64,000 nucleotides of DNA from Bufo bufo (taxonomy: Eukaryota > Chordata > Amphibia > Anura > Bufonidae). Positions 23,740 through 34,254 of the stretch are shown one piece after another. The translations under genes and the position numbers were made by a program. The notes below the pieces were generated by a model that had not been told where the DNA came from, ran no database searches, and saw only the letters and a list, made by a program, of their open reading frames with translations. Location of the stretch: positions 189,730,559 to 189,794,558 of the forward strand of contig NC_053391.1 in the NCBI RefSeq assembly GCF_905171765.1, read 5' to 3'. Positions within the stretch are counted from its first letter, which is position 1, and every line of letters begins with the position of its first letter.

Positions 23740-24310
23740 TCATTACAGGGAGAGATAAAAGAGGAGAGAACTACAACTCCCACTTGTCCCAGATGTTATT
23801 ACGGGATATTGAAGGACATTACAGGGAGGGGTATAAGAGGGCTGAACAACAACTCTCAGCATATCCAGGCAGTTATTATGGGCTCTCGAAGGATATTGCA
23901 GGGAGCTGGTATAAAAGGAGAAAACTAAAACTTGAAGCATGTACATACTGTTATTATTGGTTGATTCTAAAAAGATATTACACTAATTCCCAAATGTACC
24001 AGCTGTCATTATATCAGAGAACATTACAGGAAGGGGATATAAGAGGGCTGAACAACAACTCTCAGCATATCTAGGCAGTTATTATGGGCTCTCGAAGGAT
24101 ATTGCAGGGAGCTGGTATAAAAGGAGAAAACTAAAACTTGAAGCATGTACATACTGTTATTATTGGTTGATTCTAAAAAGATATTACAGGGAAGGTTGTA
24201 GTGAAAATAGAACTACAACTCCCAGCATGTCCAGGCTGTTATTAGGAGCTCTTAGAGGACACTAAAGGAAAGGGTGTAGGGAGAACTACAACTCTCAGCA
24301 TTTATCTGAC
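23740..24310. repeat. Tandem 'acaactcccagcat' repeat with ~149-bp direct duplication
   Basis: The phrase 'aactacaactcccagcatgt', or a close form, recurs near 23770, 23850, 24055, 24225 and 24290, as in a common amphibian and fish dispersed repeat. Within it, 23833-23981 is repeated almost exactly about 206 bp later at about 24039-24187. The last base pairs of both blocks coincide at 'aaaaagatattac'. Confidence 0.8.
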
Positions 24311-25221
24311 TCTCAGCTAAACCCATGCCTCTTTCTTCTTCTCCACACAAGGAGTATAGCACAGGAACTCCACCCCTAATATCACATGACAATCATCATG
24401 GGTCCTTAAGCCACCCTTCCCATCATGCAGTGATTAGATGGCGGTGACATCACAAGATCCTTCAGTCCCTACCTATTCTGTCAACCACTGAGCTCAGTTT
24501 GGAACCTGGAAGATTTGCATAGGTCACTTGTTGCATAGGTCCAAACAAACCCCACAATTCACATGTAAGTAAGTGGGGGGAATTAATTAAGACTGGCATG
24601 TCAGGGGAAGGGGTTGGAGTGTTGGGAAGCTTCCTAGCATTGATTGTTAGGGTACCTAGCCCTAATTTGGAAAAGTACTGCTGCCCAGAAGCTCATGTCA
24701 AACCAAGCCCCTTGTGTGTCATTGTGGACCTGATCTCTGTTCCTCCTGCACCACACACATACACTGTAGCTGCCATCTGTCAGCGCTGTAAGGTCCTCTT
24801 CTACCACCTCAGCTCCTCTGATTCCAGGGACACCAGTGTTTCCTATTACTCTTCATGTCTAGCAAGTGGTTGTTCACCCTATCATCTTCTTTCACCTGAA
24901 GCAGCAGTGTTTCACCTGGCCAATCTTTCTCTTCTTGGTGGAGCATGAAAGCAGGGTAGCCTGAAGTAGACTAGGTGCAATATAGCAGGTAACATCCTTT
25001 TAAAATGCCCTCTAAACCCTAGAAACCATCTTAAGAAAAGGAGCAGCTCTCTTCTGCAGGGAAATGGTGAGATATCCCAGATGATTTAAGGGCTACACCT
25101 TGATTGAGTGCATTAATGTCCTCTTTGTCCCTGTTTTCAGAATATTGGTCATCAAAATGATTATTCTACCTATATTATTATATTTGTTTGATGTTGCCTA
25201 TTATGGTACCCTCAAGAGACC
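24311..25221. other. No gene recognised
   Basis: An open frame of about 116 codons at 24598-24948 has no family resemblance and no supporting splice or promoter context. I see no delimitable repeat in this stretch. Confidence 0.45.
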
Positions 25222-25225
25222 TTAA

Positions 25226-25624
25226 AGGGTTTCTGTCACCAGAATTAACCCTATTAAACTAGCTGACATTAGCGATGTGCTAATATCAGCTGAACCTAAC
25301 TAGTCTATTCCTACTTTTATCTATGCCCCCGTTACTCCAGAAATATAACTTTTATAATATGCTAATTAGTCTCTGTTCTCCCACCCCTGGCCACGCCCTG
25401 CTACACTAGATTGACAGGGCCAGGAAGCGTTGTTGGTCTCCTACTGCCGGCCCTATCTGCCGTGTAATTCGGCGCAGGCGCAGTGAGTGAAGGGTGCTCG
25501 CTGGGTGCCGGCTCCCTCACTGGGCATAGATAAAAGTAGGAATAGGCTAGTTAGGTTCAGCTGACATTAGCACATTGCTAATGTCAGCTAATTTAATAGG
25601 GTTAATTCTGGTGACAGAAACCCT
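25226..25624. mobile_element. piggyBac-like MITE with perfect ends and TTAA duplication
   Basis: This 399-bp element starts AGGGTTTCTGTCACC and ends with its exact complement GGTGACAGAAACCCT. It is flanked on both sides by TTAA (25222-25225 and 25625-25628). The terminal inverted repeats extend about 110 bp with minor mismatch, from the ends inward to 'tacttttatctatgcc' (near 25311) and 'ggcatagataaaagta' (near 25524). TTAA targets and short G-run ends are typical of piggyBac-superfamily derivatives, although Kolobok also uses TTAA. It is non-coding. Confidence 0.93.
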
Positions 25625-25777
25625 TTAAATCACTGCAAGTCTCTAGTATGAGATTAATATGGGCTGATAAGTGACACAGAACTGCTAACATGGTTTATCT
25701 GGCAATAAAAGATAAGGGTGGTTTAGTGTCACCATTATTCTACATAGTTAACGCCACAGCATATAGCGAGGGCATTT

Positions 25778-26330
25778 TTGACTGCAGATACTGTGGGCAG
25801 CTCATGGGTTAAATCCCTCATGTCTTCTGCCGGCATTGTAGTTTCTCCTAAAGCGGGAGGGGGGGAGTTATTCCTTCAGCACTGTGTATGCCTGTTTGAG
25901 TATTTGTTTTCTCCCTTATTCCCCCCCCCCTTTTCCCCTGGTTCAGATTTGTGGTCTCTCCTGTCCCTCCCCCTAGAGTTAATAAATAGGAGGGCTTATC
26001 ACAGCTCGGTCTCTTTTCACCGGCACCTTCAACAGGAATTTTCCCACCCGCCCGCCGTTTGATTGCTTTCTCTATTATGTTTTGTCTTACATGTTTTTCT
26101 GTTACAGTTGTCATGGTTTAAGTCACAGCTGGAGGTCGGTGGAAATAAATTACTAAGACCGGAGGAGAAGGCAAACTTGCACACTGTGGTTTCCGTGGGG
26201 CATATCACTTCTCATACTCCTGGTGTTTTTGGTAAAAAAAAAAGAGATTAAAGAAAAAAAGATAAATAAAGCTGTGACCGATCCTCACTCCACAAAACAT
26301 GTGTCTGTCGTTATTTGGGTTTTTAGTTAT
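25778..26330 (+). other. Possible solo LTR or 3' end of an unidentified element
   Basis: The stretch has an LTR-like layout: TGTGGGCAGC start near 25790, a C/T-rich block with poly-C, TTAATAAATAGG near 25979, a GC-rich segment, and 'aaataaagctgtgaccg' near 26264 as a polyadenylation-like end. I could not find a convincing target duplication or a second copy, so it may be another repeat. Confidence 0.25.
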
Positions 26331-26414
26331 CTGCAGTCTTACTATTGGTATACAGATCTTCAATAAATCCCAGTGTGGTCAGCCCTTCATGTTTATATGA
26401 ATTGGGTGGAAACT

Positions 26415-26430
26415 AAAAAGCTTTGTCATT
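26415..26430 (+). repeat. L1 target-site duplication, left copy
   Basis: AAAAAGCTTTGTCATT is present here immediately before L1 ORF1-type sequence and again at 61800-61815 directly after the L1 poly(A) run. A 16-bp duplication next to an A-tail is the hallmark of L1 target-primed integration. The A bases at its left are ambiguous with the tail. Confidence 0.93.
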
Positions 26431-27170
26431 ATGAAGGCGGTTACAAACTGCAGTAGCACTCTCAAATCGCTGTCCCTGCAAGTAGGGAGCTTAAGGGAAG
26501 ATTTGTCCTTTATGAGAAATGATCTGCATAAAATTGCTGAAAGAACCACTGAAGTGGAAAAAAGAGTGACAGATCTAGAAGATGTAACAGAGCCTCTCAA
26601 GATGGCGGCCAAGTCGATGGCTCGAGATATCGGTGCTTTGTTCGCCAAGACAGATGACTTGGAGAATAGGTCATGGCGTAATAATGTCAGAATCGTTGGT
26701 GTCCCTGAGAAAGTGGATGGCGCTAATGCCACCGATTACATAGAAAAATGGATATCTCAAAAGTTTCAGGACAAGGGACTTTCGCACCTATACGCGGTGA
26801 AAAGAGCACATAGAGTTCCTACCAGACCACTTCCACCTGGAAGACCGCCACATCAGATTTTAGCTAAAATACTCCACTACAAGGATAGGAATACAATTCT
26901 GAGACAAGCACGAGATCACCCAGATTTATCCATTAATGGTGTCAAAATTTCGCTTTATCCAGACTTTTCTACTGAAGTCCAGAAGAAAATAGCAAGTTTT
27001 TTGGACATTAAACGGCGTTTGCAGAATCTTCAAATACCGTATTCCATGCTATTCCCGGTGAAATTGAGAGTGGCGGCTATGGGGAACACACTTTTTTTCG
27101 AGGACCAGGAGGATACCCTAAAGTGGTTGGACCTTTATGAGAAGCGATTGAAAACGAAAGACGTCAAGAC
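26431..27170 (+). pseudogene. L1 ORF1 fragment (RNA-binding chaperone)
   Basis: In L1, ORF1p forms trimers that coat the element RNA. This fragment is open and shows the expected order: heptad-rich coiled coil (residues about 1-75), RRM starting DLENRSWRNNVRIVGVPE (about 76-170), then the C-terminal domain with HRVPTRPLPPGRPPHQILAK and RNTILRQARDHP. The first Met is internal, because 5' truncation removed the true N-terminus. A hAT element inserted a few codons before the apparent ORF1 stop. In the unoccupied allele the frame would close at a TGA just beyond the target site. After 27170 the open frame runs into hAT sequence and has no meaning. Confidence 0.92.
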
Positions 27171-28077
27171 TAGAGTTGAAAGGACACCTGGATGTTCGGG
27201 TTCGGCAGGTTTGGCAGAACTTGAAAAAAAAGTTCGGGTTCGGGACCCGAACTTGACCCCGAACCCGAACCCCATTGAAGTCAATGGGGACCCGAACTTT
27301 TGGGCACTAAAATGGCTCTAAAATAGTCCTGGAAAGGGCTAGAGGGCTGCAAAAGGCATCAAAATGTGCTTAAGAGCATGACAACTGTTCTGCAAACAAA
27401 TAAGGATAGGGAAATGACTTAAAATAACATAAAATACAGAAAAATTAAAAATAACAATCTGGATCTAGGAGTAGGAGGTTGAGGAGGCGGTGGATGGGTG
27501 TATGTGGCGGTGTAGGTTGACGTGGCAGTGTAGGTGGATGCGGCGGTGAAGGAGGAATAGGTAGCCAACACTGATTTGTGTTATTTTTTATTTTTAAATT
27601 GGGGTATCGCCCAAAATATTGGTACATATAATATAACAAAATAAAACAAAGAATAAGTGCACTTGAGTATAAGAATGGATGGTTGAAGCTGGTATAAATG
27701 TCTATTCTGCACAGGGTACGGACAATTCCTGTGGGATCCATGCCTGGTTCATTTTAATAAAGGTAAGCTTGTCCACAGTGGCTGCGGCCTGTGATAATTC
27801 TCTCTGCCGTACTAAACACACGTTCACACAGTACACTGGCTGCAGGGCAGGTCAGCACCTCCAAGGCTGACAAAGCTTTTCCACATTTTGGCCATGCTAA
27901 CCCTGCCTTCTCAGGTGCTGGTGGTGCCCCAGCTGCGTTGGCGACCTCCTCCTCTGCCTTCGCCTTGTGGTTCCACTGTGCCCCCGCTGTCAGGTGGGAA
28001 TGCTATCATCAGCGTGCGCTTGTAGTCACGCATCTTTCGATCAGTAACAGATGTTTTAACTAAATTTAGTTCCCTGT
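27171..28077 (-). pseudogene. hAT copy A: 3' terminal region and C-terminal transposase remnant
   Basis: 27360-28050 parallels 40857-41560 in order: an 'agagcatg(a/g)caact' phrase, a GT/GA-rich low-complexity stretch, then the decayed end of the transposase (dimerisation region near 27800-27850). Homology to the better copy stops near 28045. No frame is intact. The outer 27171-27340 contains the TTCGGG/CCCGAA subterminal repeats. Confidence 0.75.
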
Positions 28078-28168
28078 CAGCAATGCAGAGCAGGGGTTCA
28101 TTCATGGCAAAAGGGGGTTCATGTCACCCAGCAATAGAACAGAGGGTTTTGAGAGATTTAGGCCCCTG
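28078..28168 (+). repeat. Single stranded-off unit of the 92-bp array
   Basis: One unit of the 92-bp repeat that continues at 35940. The array was split by the LTR-2 insertion, and the unit is cut where the LTR begins. Confidence 0.9.
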
Positions 28169-28172
28169 TTAG

Positions 28173-28543
28173 TGCAGTACGCAGCCCTGCAGGGTGAGCG
28201 ATGGTGAGGTCACGGTTAATAGGCAAAATGAGGGTTGCTCTTGGTTACTCACAGTTTATAGAAGACCCTGGGCAGGCGTACAGCAGTGATGGAGAGGCTG
28301 GCACATGGATCCTCTGGGGCACTCTCTGTGTATTGGGACCAGGCCAGGTGGTAGGTGAGGTGCCCTATGAGGTGTATAGGGACCAGGCCAGGTGGTAGGG
28401 ACCAGTGCCGGTAACGGTGGCACACCGATTTGTTGCAGTAATAATGGAGGAACACAACGTTGCAGTGAACCAAAACTTCCTTTTACTGAAACATTTAACT
28501 ATTTACAGTTTTCAGTCAGTTCCACATGTACAAGAAGTGATAG
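28173..28543 (-). repeat. LTR-2 partial 3' LTR
   Basis: It matches the outer part of the other LTR (TGCAGTACGCAGCC onward) up to 'cagttccacatgta'. A segment of about 25-30 bp near 28390 is missing relative to the other LTR. Beyond 28543 there is no similarity, so the inner part of this LTR was lost or replaced. Confidence 0.8.
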
Positions 28544-29303
28544 GAGAAAGGATTGCGCTGCAAGAGAGGATTCTTTTAAATGTTCCTATTATTTTCTCTT
28601 TCTTACATTCGGAAAAATCTTCAGTTAGATGGACCACATTCAATCATAGATTTTCAACAGATGCATGGAAACCTAAAATGCAGTGAAAAAAACGTACTAT
28701 GGTGTAGTATGTTCAGACACCTGTCGCATCAGATGTATGCGATATACTCACAAGGATCACTTGTAATGCGCATAGAGAGAGACAGGTGTGCCTTCAGTCA
28801 AGGAGCTCAGGTTGTAGGGCAGGTCAGGACCAGAACCCGTCAATTCAGAAGATCTTTGTCTGAACTAGGATCCTACCAGGAGAGCGTCACTCCAAGATAT
28901 CACCCGTCTCACACTTCCATAAGGCTCAAAAAAGGAAGGAAGACGCAAAGATGGTGAAGTACGTACCAGTGGTTGCAATTGAAAAGGGTTTATTGTACTT
29001 ACAAAAAACACAGGAATAAAATCGTGTTAAAAACAATGTATGCTGCCCGACCCGGGTTTCGCCATAATGCTTCGTCTGGGGCGCCCTCGGCGCAACACAA
29101 GGGGCCCGCCCAGCTGGAAACTGTCACCTGAAAGACAAAAAATGCAAAGCAGGCATACACATCTACATTTGCAATAAAAATATCAGGCAGCTCCGCTGGT
29201 AAAGGAACAAGTGCGGTGAAAAGGGGCGTCGTTCTCTTCACTCAGGATAGTATAGGGAACAGGGGCGCTGACCTGGTACAGCGTATCAGGAATAACCAGG
29301 ATA
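28544..29303. other. Unassigned sequence inside LTR-2
   Basis: There is no open frame with recognisable motifs. Near 29045-29090 the - strand reads 'gacgaagcattatggcgaaa', a motif that recurs in frog repeats in my recollection. It may be a piece of another dispersed element joined to the truncated LTR. Confidence 0.4.
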
Positions 29304-29311
29304 GTCCATAG

Positions 29312-29907
29312 TAGTGTTGATCTCGAATTTTAATTGCGAATATAGGTACTTCACAAATTCGCGAATATTTCGAATATAGTTATATATATTCGTAATTTCG
29401 AATATTCTAATTTATTTTTTCGATTTTTTATTTTATTTTTCCGATTTTTTTTTTTTTTTATCAGTACACATGATCCCTCACTGCTTCTAGCTTGTGGGCC
29501 AATAAGAAGGCTGCAATATACTTGACTTTAGGAGTAGTAGTGTTTGCGAATTTTGCTCTATATTAGTTTTTTGGGAATATTCGCTATATTGCTATATATT
29601 CTTGTTTTAGAATATTATGAATATTCGAAAAAAACTAGGTTATAGCAATATAGAGAATATTCGAAAAAAATCGAATATAGAGCAATTTAGCTAATATAGT
29701 GCTATAATCTTCTTTGTCTAATAGTTGTAAGTTGAAAAATTCGCAATAAAAAATTTAAATCCGAAAATTTGAATTCCAAAAATTTGCATATTACACAATC
29801 ATTACCTTTCCGATTTTTCGAGTAAAAAAAAAATCGCAAATTTTCGAATTTGCGAATATTTGACGAAATATAGCGAATTCGAATATGACCCCTGCCGCTC
29901 ATCACTA
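29312..29907. mobile_element. Non-autonomous hAT (hAT-N, TTCGAATATT type)
   Basis: The ends TAGTGTTGA and CATCACTA are inverted, and the 8-bp duplication GTCCATAG is exact (29304-29311 and 29908-29915). The 596-bp interior is AT-rich and packed with short TTCGAATATT / AATATTCG motifs in both orientations plus A/T runs. No coding capacity is seen. Confidence 0.93.
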
Positions 29908-29915
29908 GTCCATAG

Positions 29916-30539
29916 TAATAAAATACAATAGTCCCATAAAACAGCATCTCAGAGGCCCACATGAGTTGGGGTCATCTCTGGGCACAGTTCTTGAATTAAG
30001 ATTGCACATAAAAAGTCACAACACAGAACTCTACATTTCAGGAACACTTTCTCCTGATAAGTCCTGGTAGATAAGAGTTGTCCTATAAAATCCCTGATCA
30101 ACCTGAAAAGGGGGTTAAAAAGGGTAAAGGTGCAAAACAACAGAACAAGCAGGCACAACTTGGATTTGGCACTTTAAAGCAGGCAGGCTGTCCTGGTAAA
30201 CAAAATGGCAGTAGAGCACTTGTTATTCTCAGTGGTTTTATTCAACTACCACTAGCCCATGGGTAACTGGCAGCAGCTCTTTGGGCCAAAACAAAGGACT
30301 CCTGTCCTGAAACAGTTAAGTTCACAAAACATGGCTTAGCAGGCCTACTCACAGGTATGTGTCAAGTTCACACTGGTCGTCAGTTGTGGTACATCCTGGC
30401 TCTGCTCGGAATCTTGGCCTGGAATGGGGATCCATGATTGGCTGGGCCCACAAAATAGTGTTGGCAGGCAATTGAAGAATAAATGGGCCTGTCACTGGCA
30501 TAGGCGCTGCAAGCCTAGGGGTTAACACTGCAGGAGGGG
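29916..30539. other. Unassigned LTR-2 interior
   Basis: Downstream (on the - strand) of the gag-like ORF. No protease, polymerase or other enzyme motif is visible. 30370-30540 may be the decayed continuation of the ORF. Confidence 0.4.
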
Positions 30540-31010
30540 TTAACGCTGCAGGAGGCTCCATGGGTTCAGGCGACGGACCCGACTCCTCGTATAACAGAGT
30601 TTCTCTGGTGCCGCAGCGGTGGGCACAGCTATGGAGGTCGCCGAGCTGGCGGGGACAGGAACTCTGACTGCAGGCTCGGGGACATTAGAGTACATTGGGG
30701 GATCAGTATGGTCCGGTGGTATCGGTGCCACTCTGGACGCGACAAGCTGGCGCAGGCCATGAAGGTGGATCTCTAACCTGGCAATTTGATCCTCCAGTCT
30801 CTCGGGCGCTGCTTCACTGCAGGTCTCCGGCACAGTTGCAGCAGGTTCAGGCGCTGGGTCTGAACTTTTTCCTCTCCGCAATGCATCAAGGGCTGCATGG
30901 AATTTCTCCAAATTTTCCATATCCGCCTGTGTCTTTTCCCTGCGGGGCAACTCCGGTGAGGGATAGGGACTCACCCATTTTTCCAGTACTGTGGGTTGCC
31001 AAAAGACATT
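30540..31010 (-). CDS. LTR-2 gag-like ORF, C-terminal part
   Basis: This continues in the same frame as the cold-shock ORF (33808-34254) once the hAT-N at 31019-33807 and one target duplication are ignored. The last full codon before the insertion ends at 33808, and the frame resumes at 31010. The part contains a Pro-rich segment and an amphipathic, probably coiled-coil stretch (LEDQIARLEIHLHGLRQLV), then Pro/Ala-rich residues. It stops at 30540. No zinc knuckle or enzyme motif is seen. Together with the upstream part it would make about 305 residues. The role is presumably structural or RNA-binding. Confidence 0.6.
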   Translation of the reverse strand, partial: NVFWQPTVLEKWVSPYPSPELPRREKTQADMENLEKFHAALDALRRGKSSDPAPEPAATVPETCSEAAPERLEDQIARLEIHLHGLRQLVASRVAPIPPDHTDPPMYSNVPEPAVRVPVPASSATSIAVPTAAAPEKLCYTRSRVRRLNPWSLLQR

Positions 31011-31533
31011 GGGGCCGGCAGGGGCGGATTAAGTGCATGATAGGCCCGGGGCTGTCTAATCAACTTGGCCCCCCCCCCCCTTTTTTGTATGAAGAGGATG
31101 CAGTGCTTCGTGAGCGCCACAGTCTCTTCTTAGGCCATATGACATCTTCAGACAAAAAAATAAAAAATAAATTGGGTCCTAAACTGAAAAATTTGGTCGC
31201 CAAATTTAAAATACATATAATTATAATAAAAAAGACATGGAGGAGAATACAGCACCACATACCTCTTACATCCAGTGACATCTCCTGTCATGTAGACCTT
31301 CTCTTTCCTCTTCTCCTCCATTTGACCCAGACCACCATGGCAAATTCTTTCAGCCGCATCTCGTCTCTACAGTTTGTAGCACAGACACGTTAGATTTCTC
31401 AATTCCTCCTCATCCCGGTGTCCCCACAGTGTCATCCTGCTGCCACTCCCAATACTGTGCCCGTTGTGCCCCCCAATGTCCAAGGTACTATACTGCTGAA
31501 AAAATAGTGACCCTAATAGACATAATTGGAGTC

Positions 31534-31655
31534 ATTTATCAAACTGGTATAAAGTAGAACTGGATTTCCAAAAGAGCTGTCAAATATGAAAGGTGGAATC
31601 TGATTGGTTGCTATGGGCAACTAAGCCAGTTCTACTTTACACCAGTTTGATAAAT
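31534..31655. mobile_element. Short palindromic MITE
   Basis: ATTTATCAAACTGGTATAAA at the left pairs with TTTACACCAGTTTGATAAAT at the right, with 'ctgattggttgctatgggca' in the middle. It is a ~120-bp foldback. I recognise this core as a very common frog repeat. It is non-coding. Confidence 0.8.
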
Positions 31656-31819
31656 TACCCCAAATGTCCCTATAGTTTCCACAGCAATTATAATGTCCCC
31701 TAGAGACCCCCAGTAATAATAACACCCTATATTGTGCTCCAGGTAATAATCCCTGTATAGTGTCCCCAAAAATAATAGAATTGCCCCTACAGTGCTTCCC
31801 CAATAGCAACACCCCCATA

Positions 31820-32150
31820 TAGTAATTTCCACCACACTGCCCCCGCATAGTAATTCCCCCATTGTAATTTGCCCCCACACACCCCCAAACTGACCCCATA
31901 TAGTAGTTTGCCCCCACACAGTAATTTGCCCCACACTGCCCCCACACAGTAATTTGCCCCACACTGCCCCTACATAGTAATTTCCCCCACATAGTAATTT
32001 CCCCCACATAGTAATTTGCCCCACACTGCCCCTACATAGTAATTTCCCCCACATAGTAATTTCCCCCACATAGTAATTTGCCCCCACATAGTAGTCCGGC
32101 TCCCATAATAATTTGCCCCCACATAGTAGTCCTCCCATAAAAATTTAGCC
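31820..32150. repeat. Minisatellite of 'cccacatagtaatttgcc' units
   Basis: Units of about 17-33 bp built on CCCCCACATAGTAATTTG and the variant CCCCACACTG alternate about 13-15 times. Open - strand frames here are Gly/Tyr-rich repeat artefacts. Confidence 0.85.
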
Positions 32151-32759
32151 CCACACAGCCCCACATTCCCCCTCCCATGTACTCGAGGTCCCTTCCCTAA
32201 TATGTCCTCCTCTGTGTCTCGTCCCCCACATGTCCCCCAAGGTAGGCACATGAAATAAAAAAAATTAAAATTGGAAAAAAAAATGAAAAGCTAAATACTT
32301 ACCGTCCAGGGCCAGGCACTTGATCGCAGACGAAGGCGGGATGAGGCAGGCACACGTCAATGTGCTGTGTCCCGGCACAGGCGCGTGATGATGTCCTCAC
32401 GCACGCCTGCGCCGGGATTTCACTACCGCATAGGCCTCAGGCCTACTAGGCCTGAAGCCTATGGCGCTGATAGGCGACGGGACAGGGAGCTATGCGCAGG
32501 GCCGGACTGGGGATAAAAACCAGCCCTGGAAAAAGTTACATACCAGCCCCACAGCATTGTGTCCTTATTTACTTGTTTATAATAGGAGAAAGCATTCATT
32601 TTAAAACATGTGTGTAAACACGAATATGAATTTTGCCCCACAATAGCTCTTTTGTAGAACCCCCATTGTTTATATTATCACAGTAGACCAGCTTTTCCCA
32701 AACAGGATGCGATAACGATATGCGATGCGATATTTTAAGGGAATTGTGGTAGAGGTCTA

Positions 32760-33215
32760 TTTGCAGTGTTATGGAGGGGATCTGTGGATGGCACTGTTAT
32801 GGAGGGGATCTATGGATGGCACTGTTATCGAGGGGATCTGTGGATGACACTGTTATGGAGGGGATCTATGGATGACACTGTTATGGAGGGGATCTATGGA
32901 TGACACTGTTATGGAGTGGATCTGTGGATGGCACTGTTATGGAGGGGATCTATGGATGGCACTGTTATCGAGGGGATCTGTGGATGACACTGTTATAGAG
33001 GGGATCTATGGATGACACTGTTATGGAGGGGATCTGTGGATGGCACTGTTATGGGGGATCTGTGGATGGCACTGTTATGGAGGGGATCTATGGATGGCAC
33101 TGTTATCGAGGGGATCTGTGGATGACACTGTTATGGAGGGGATCTGTGGATGACACTGTTATGGAGGGGATCTGTGGATGGCACTGTTATGGGGGACCTA
33201 TGGATGATGCACTGT
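32760..33215. repeat. 28-bp minisatellite, ~16 copies
   Basis: The 28-bp unit includes 'atggaggggatctgtggatg' and 'acactgtt', with alternating variants (GATGGCACTG or GATGACACTG, ATCTGTGG or ATCTATGG). A larger block appears twice (near 32790-32900 and 32940-33040), so several-unit duplications occurred. A + frame is open only because the unit lacks stops in that phase. Confidence 0.9.
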
Positions 33216-33233
33216 TATAGGGGATGTGTGCTA

Positions 33234-33334
33234 TGACACATAGGGCCATGAGGGGGGCCTGCATAAGATGCTATATGTGTGAATGACACACATATAGCAT
33301 ATTATGCTGGCCCCTCTCATGGCCCTATGTGTCA
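33234..33334. repeat. Long near-perfect hairpin (~48-bp arms)
   Basis: TGACACATAGGGCCATGAG at the left pairs with CTCATGGCCCTATGTGTCA at the right. The pairing continues to ATGCTATATGTGTG / CACACATATAGCAT with only about three mismatches in 48 bp and a loop of about 4 nt. It could be a tiny MITE or a hairpin RNA source. No target duplication is evident. Confidence 0.85.
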
Positions 33335-33807
33335 CAGCATTACTTTATTAATGTCCCCTCATGTGTCCTAAACCACACACATAACTGTCTTTGTATGCAA
33401 AGTCTTTCTTTACTGCTGAAACAATCGCTCTCCTACTGATAAACTCTTATTGATAAAATCACCAGCCTCTGTACTCAGCCTCCTACCTGACACACAGCCC
33501 TGAACAGCCGGATGACAGCTCTGCACAAGCAGCAGCTAGAAGGCTAAAGGACCTTCCGTGATGTCATGTCCATGTGATCAGTCACATGTGTGGGAGGAGT
33601 CAGGCTCCGGGCAATGTCTGTGCTGGAGCCTGCTGTTGGGGGCGGGGCCGGGGGATGGGCTCCTCTCTCTGTCAGTCACTCTATGTAATATACTGCACCA
33701 GCCAAGGAGCCTCCTCGCTGCCGGCACGGCAGGCAGTATGTGGGCGTTCGGGTCGGCGCTGGGCCCGGGGCTGCCGACCCGAACGTCCCTATTGTAATCC
33801 GCCACTG

Positions 33808-34254
33808 GGGGCCGGTGAAGGAACCCCGCTCTTGGTATGTATTGTGCGCCCGTTCCATCGGGCGCTCGGGCTCACGTTCTGGACTGGTGGGCTCCTCGGG
33901 CTCCTCCCAATCTTCTGGTCCCGGCTTGGGACGGGCTACAGCCGTGGCGTATGGCCCTCTCAGGCCCTCAGTGGGGGTAAACTCCACCTCTTCTCCTTCG
34001 CGGAGGTTGTGTAGATGCTCCGGCAGGTAGCTGCACTTAACAGACCTATGGTTTACAAAAAGGTCTCGGCCTGTGGAGTAGTCTTTTATGAATCCAAACC
34101 CCCGGCTTTTGTCAAATGCCACCACTACCCCCATCCTACTTTCCAGGCGGGGTTGAGTGTTTGCGTGGCGCTCATAGACTGTTTTTGCAAGTTCTTCAAA
34201 ATATATTTTCTTGCGGGTAGTCTTCTGAATGGCCGCTGCTCGTATCTCGGCCAT
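33808..34254 (-). CDS. LTR-2 gag-like ORF with cold-shock domain (N-terminal part)
   Basis: From the Met at 34254 the frame has a basic N-terminus (residues 1-40) and then a cold-shock domain (about 41-112). The RNP1-like SRGFGFIKDY and RNP2-like DLFVNHRS motifs are clear, followed by the family's EGEEVEFTPTEG strand and GPYATAVARP. The usual KWF before RNP1 is replaced by AFD. Cold-shock domains bind single-stranded RNA/DNA. In a gag-like protein this could replace zinc knuckles for genome packaging (inference). An acidic/proline tail follows, and then hAT-N interrupts at 33808. Codons after that, to a stop at 33676, are hAT sequence. The frame continues at 31010. It could be a captured host CSD gene. 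Confidence 0.8.

Larger units (their letters stand above)
31019..33807. mobile_element. Non-autonomous hAT (hAT-N, CAGGGGCGGATTA type)
   Basis: The element starts CAGGGGCGGATTA and ends TAATCCGCCACTG. The 8-bp duplication GGGGCCGG is exact (31011-31018 and 33808-33815). The 2,789-bp interior is non-coding and hosts a nested palindromic MITE, a 'cccacatagtaatttgcc' minisatellite, a 28-bp minisatellite and a long hairpin. A 'cagggccggactgggg' phrase near 32496 resembles another hAT terminus, but no partner end was found. The element sits inside the gag-like ORF of LTR-2. Confidence 0.93.

Noticed and set aside
24598..24948. 116-codon frame as a possible gene
   Set aside because: No motifs, splice signals or conserved pattern. 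Consistent with chance.
31621..32251. Gly/Tyr/Trp-rich minus-strand frames of 93-168 codons
   Set aside because: They are translations of the 'cacatagtaatttgcc' minisatellite, not a silk- or glycine-rich protein gene.
32496..32530. Possible second hAT start ('cagggccggactgggg') nested in the 31019 element
   Set aside because: No matching inverted end or 8-bp duplication was found, so it is not called as a separate element.
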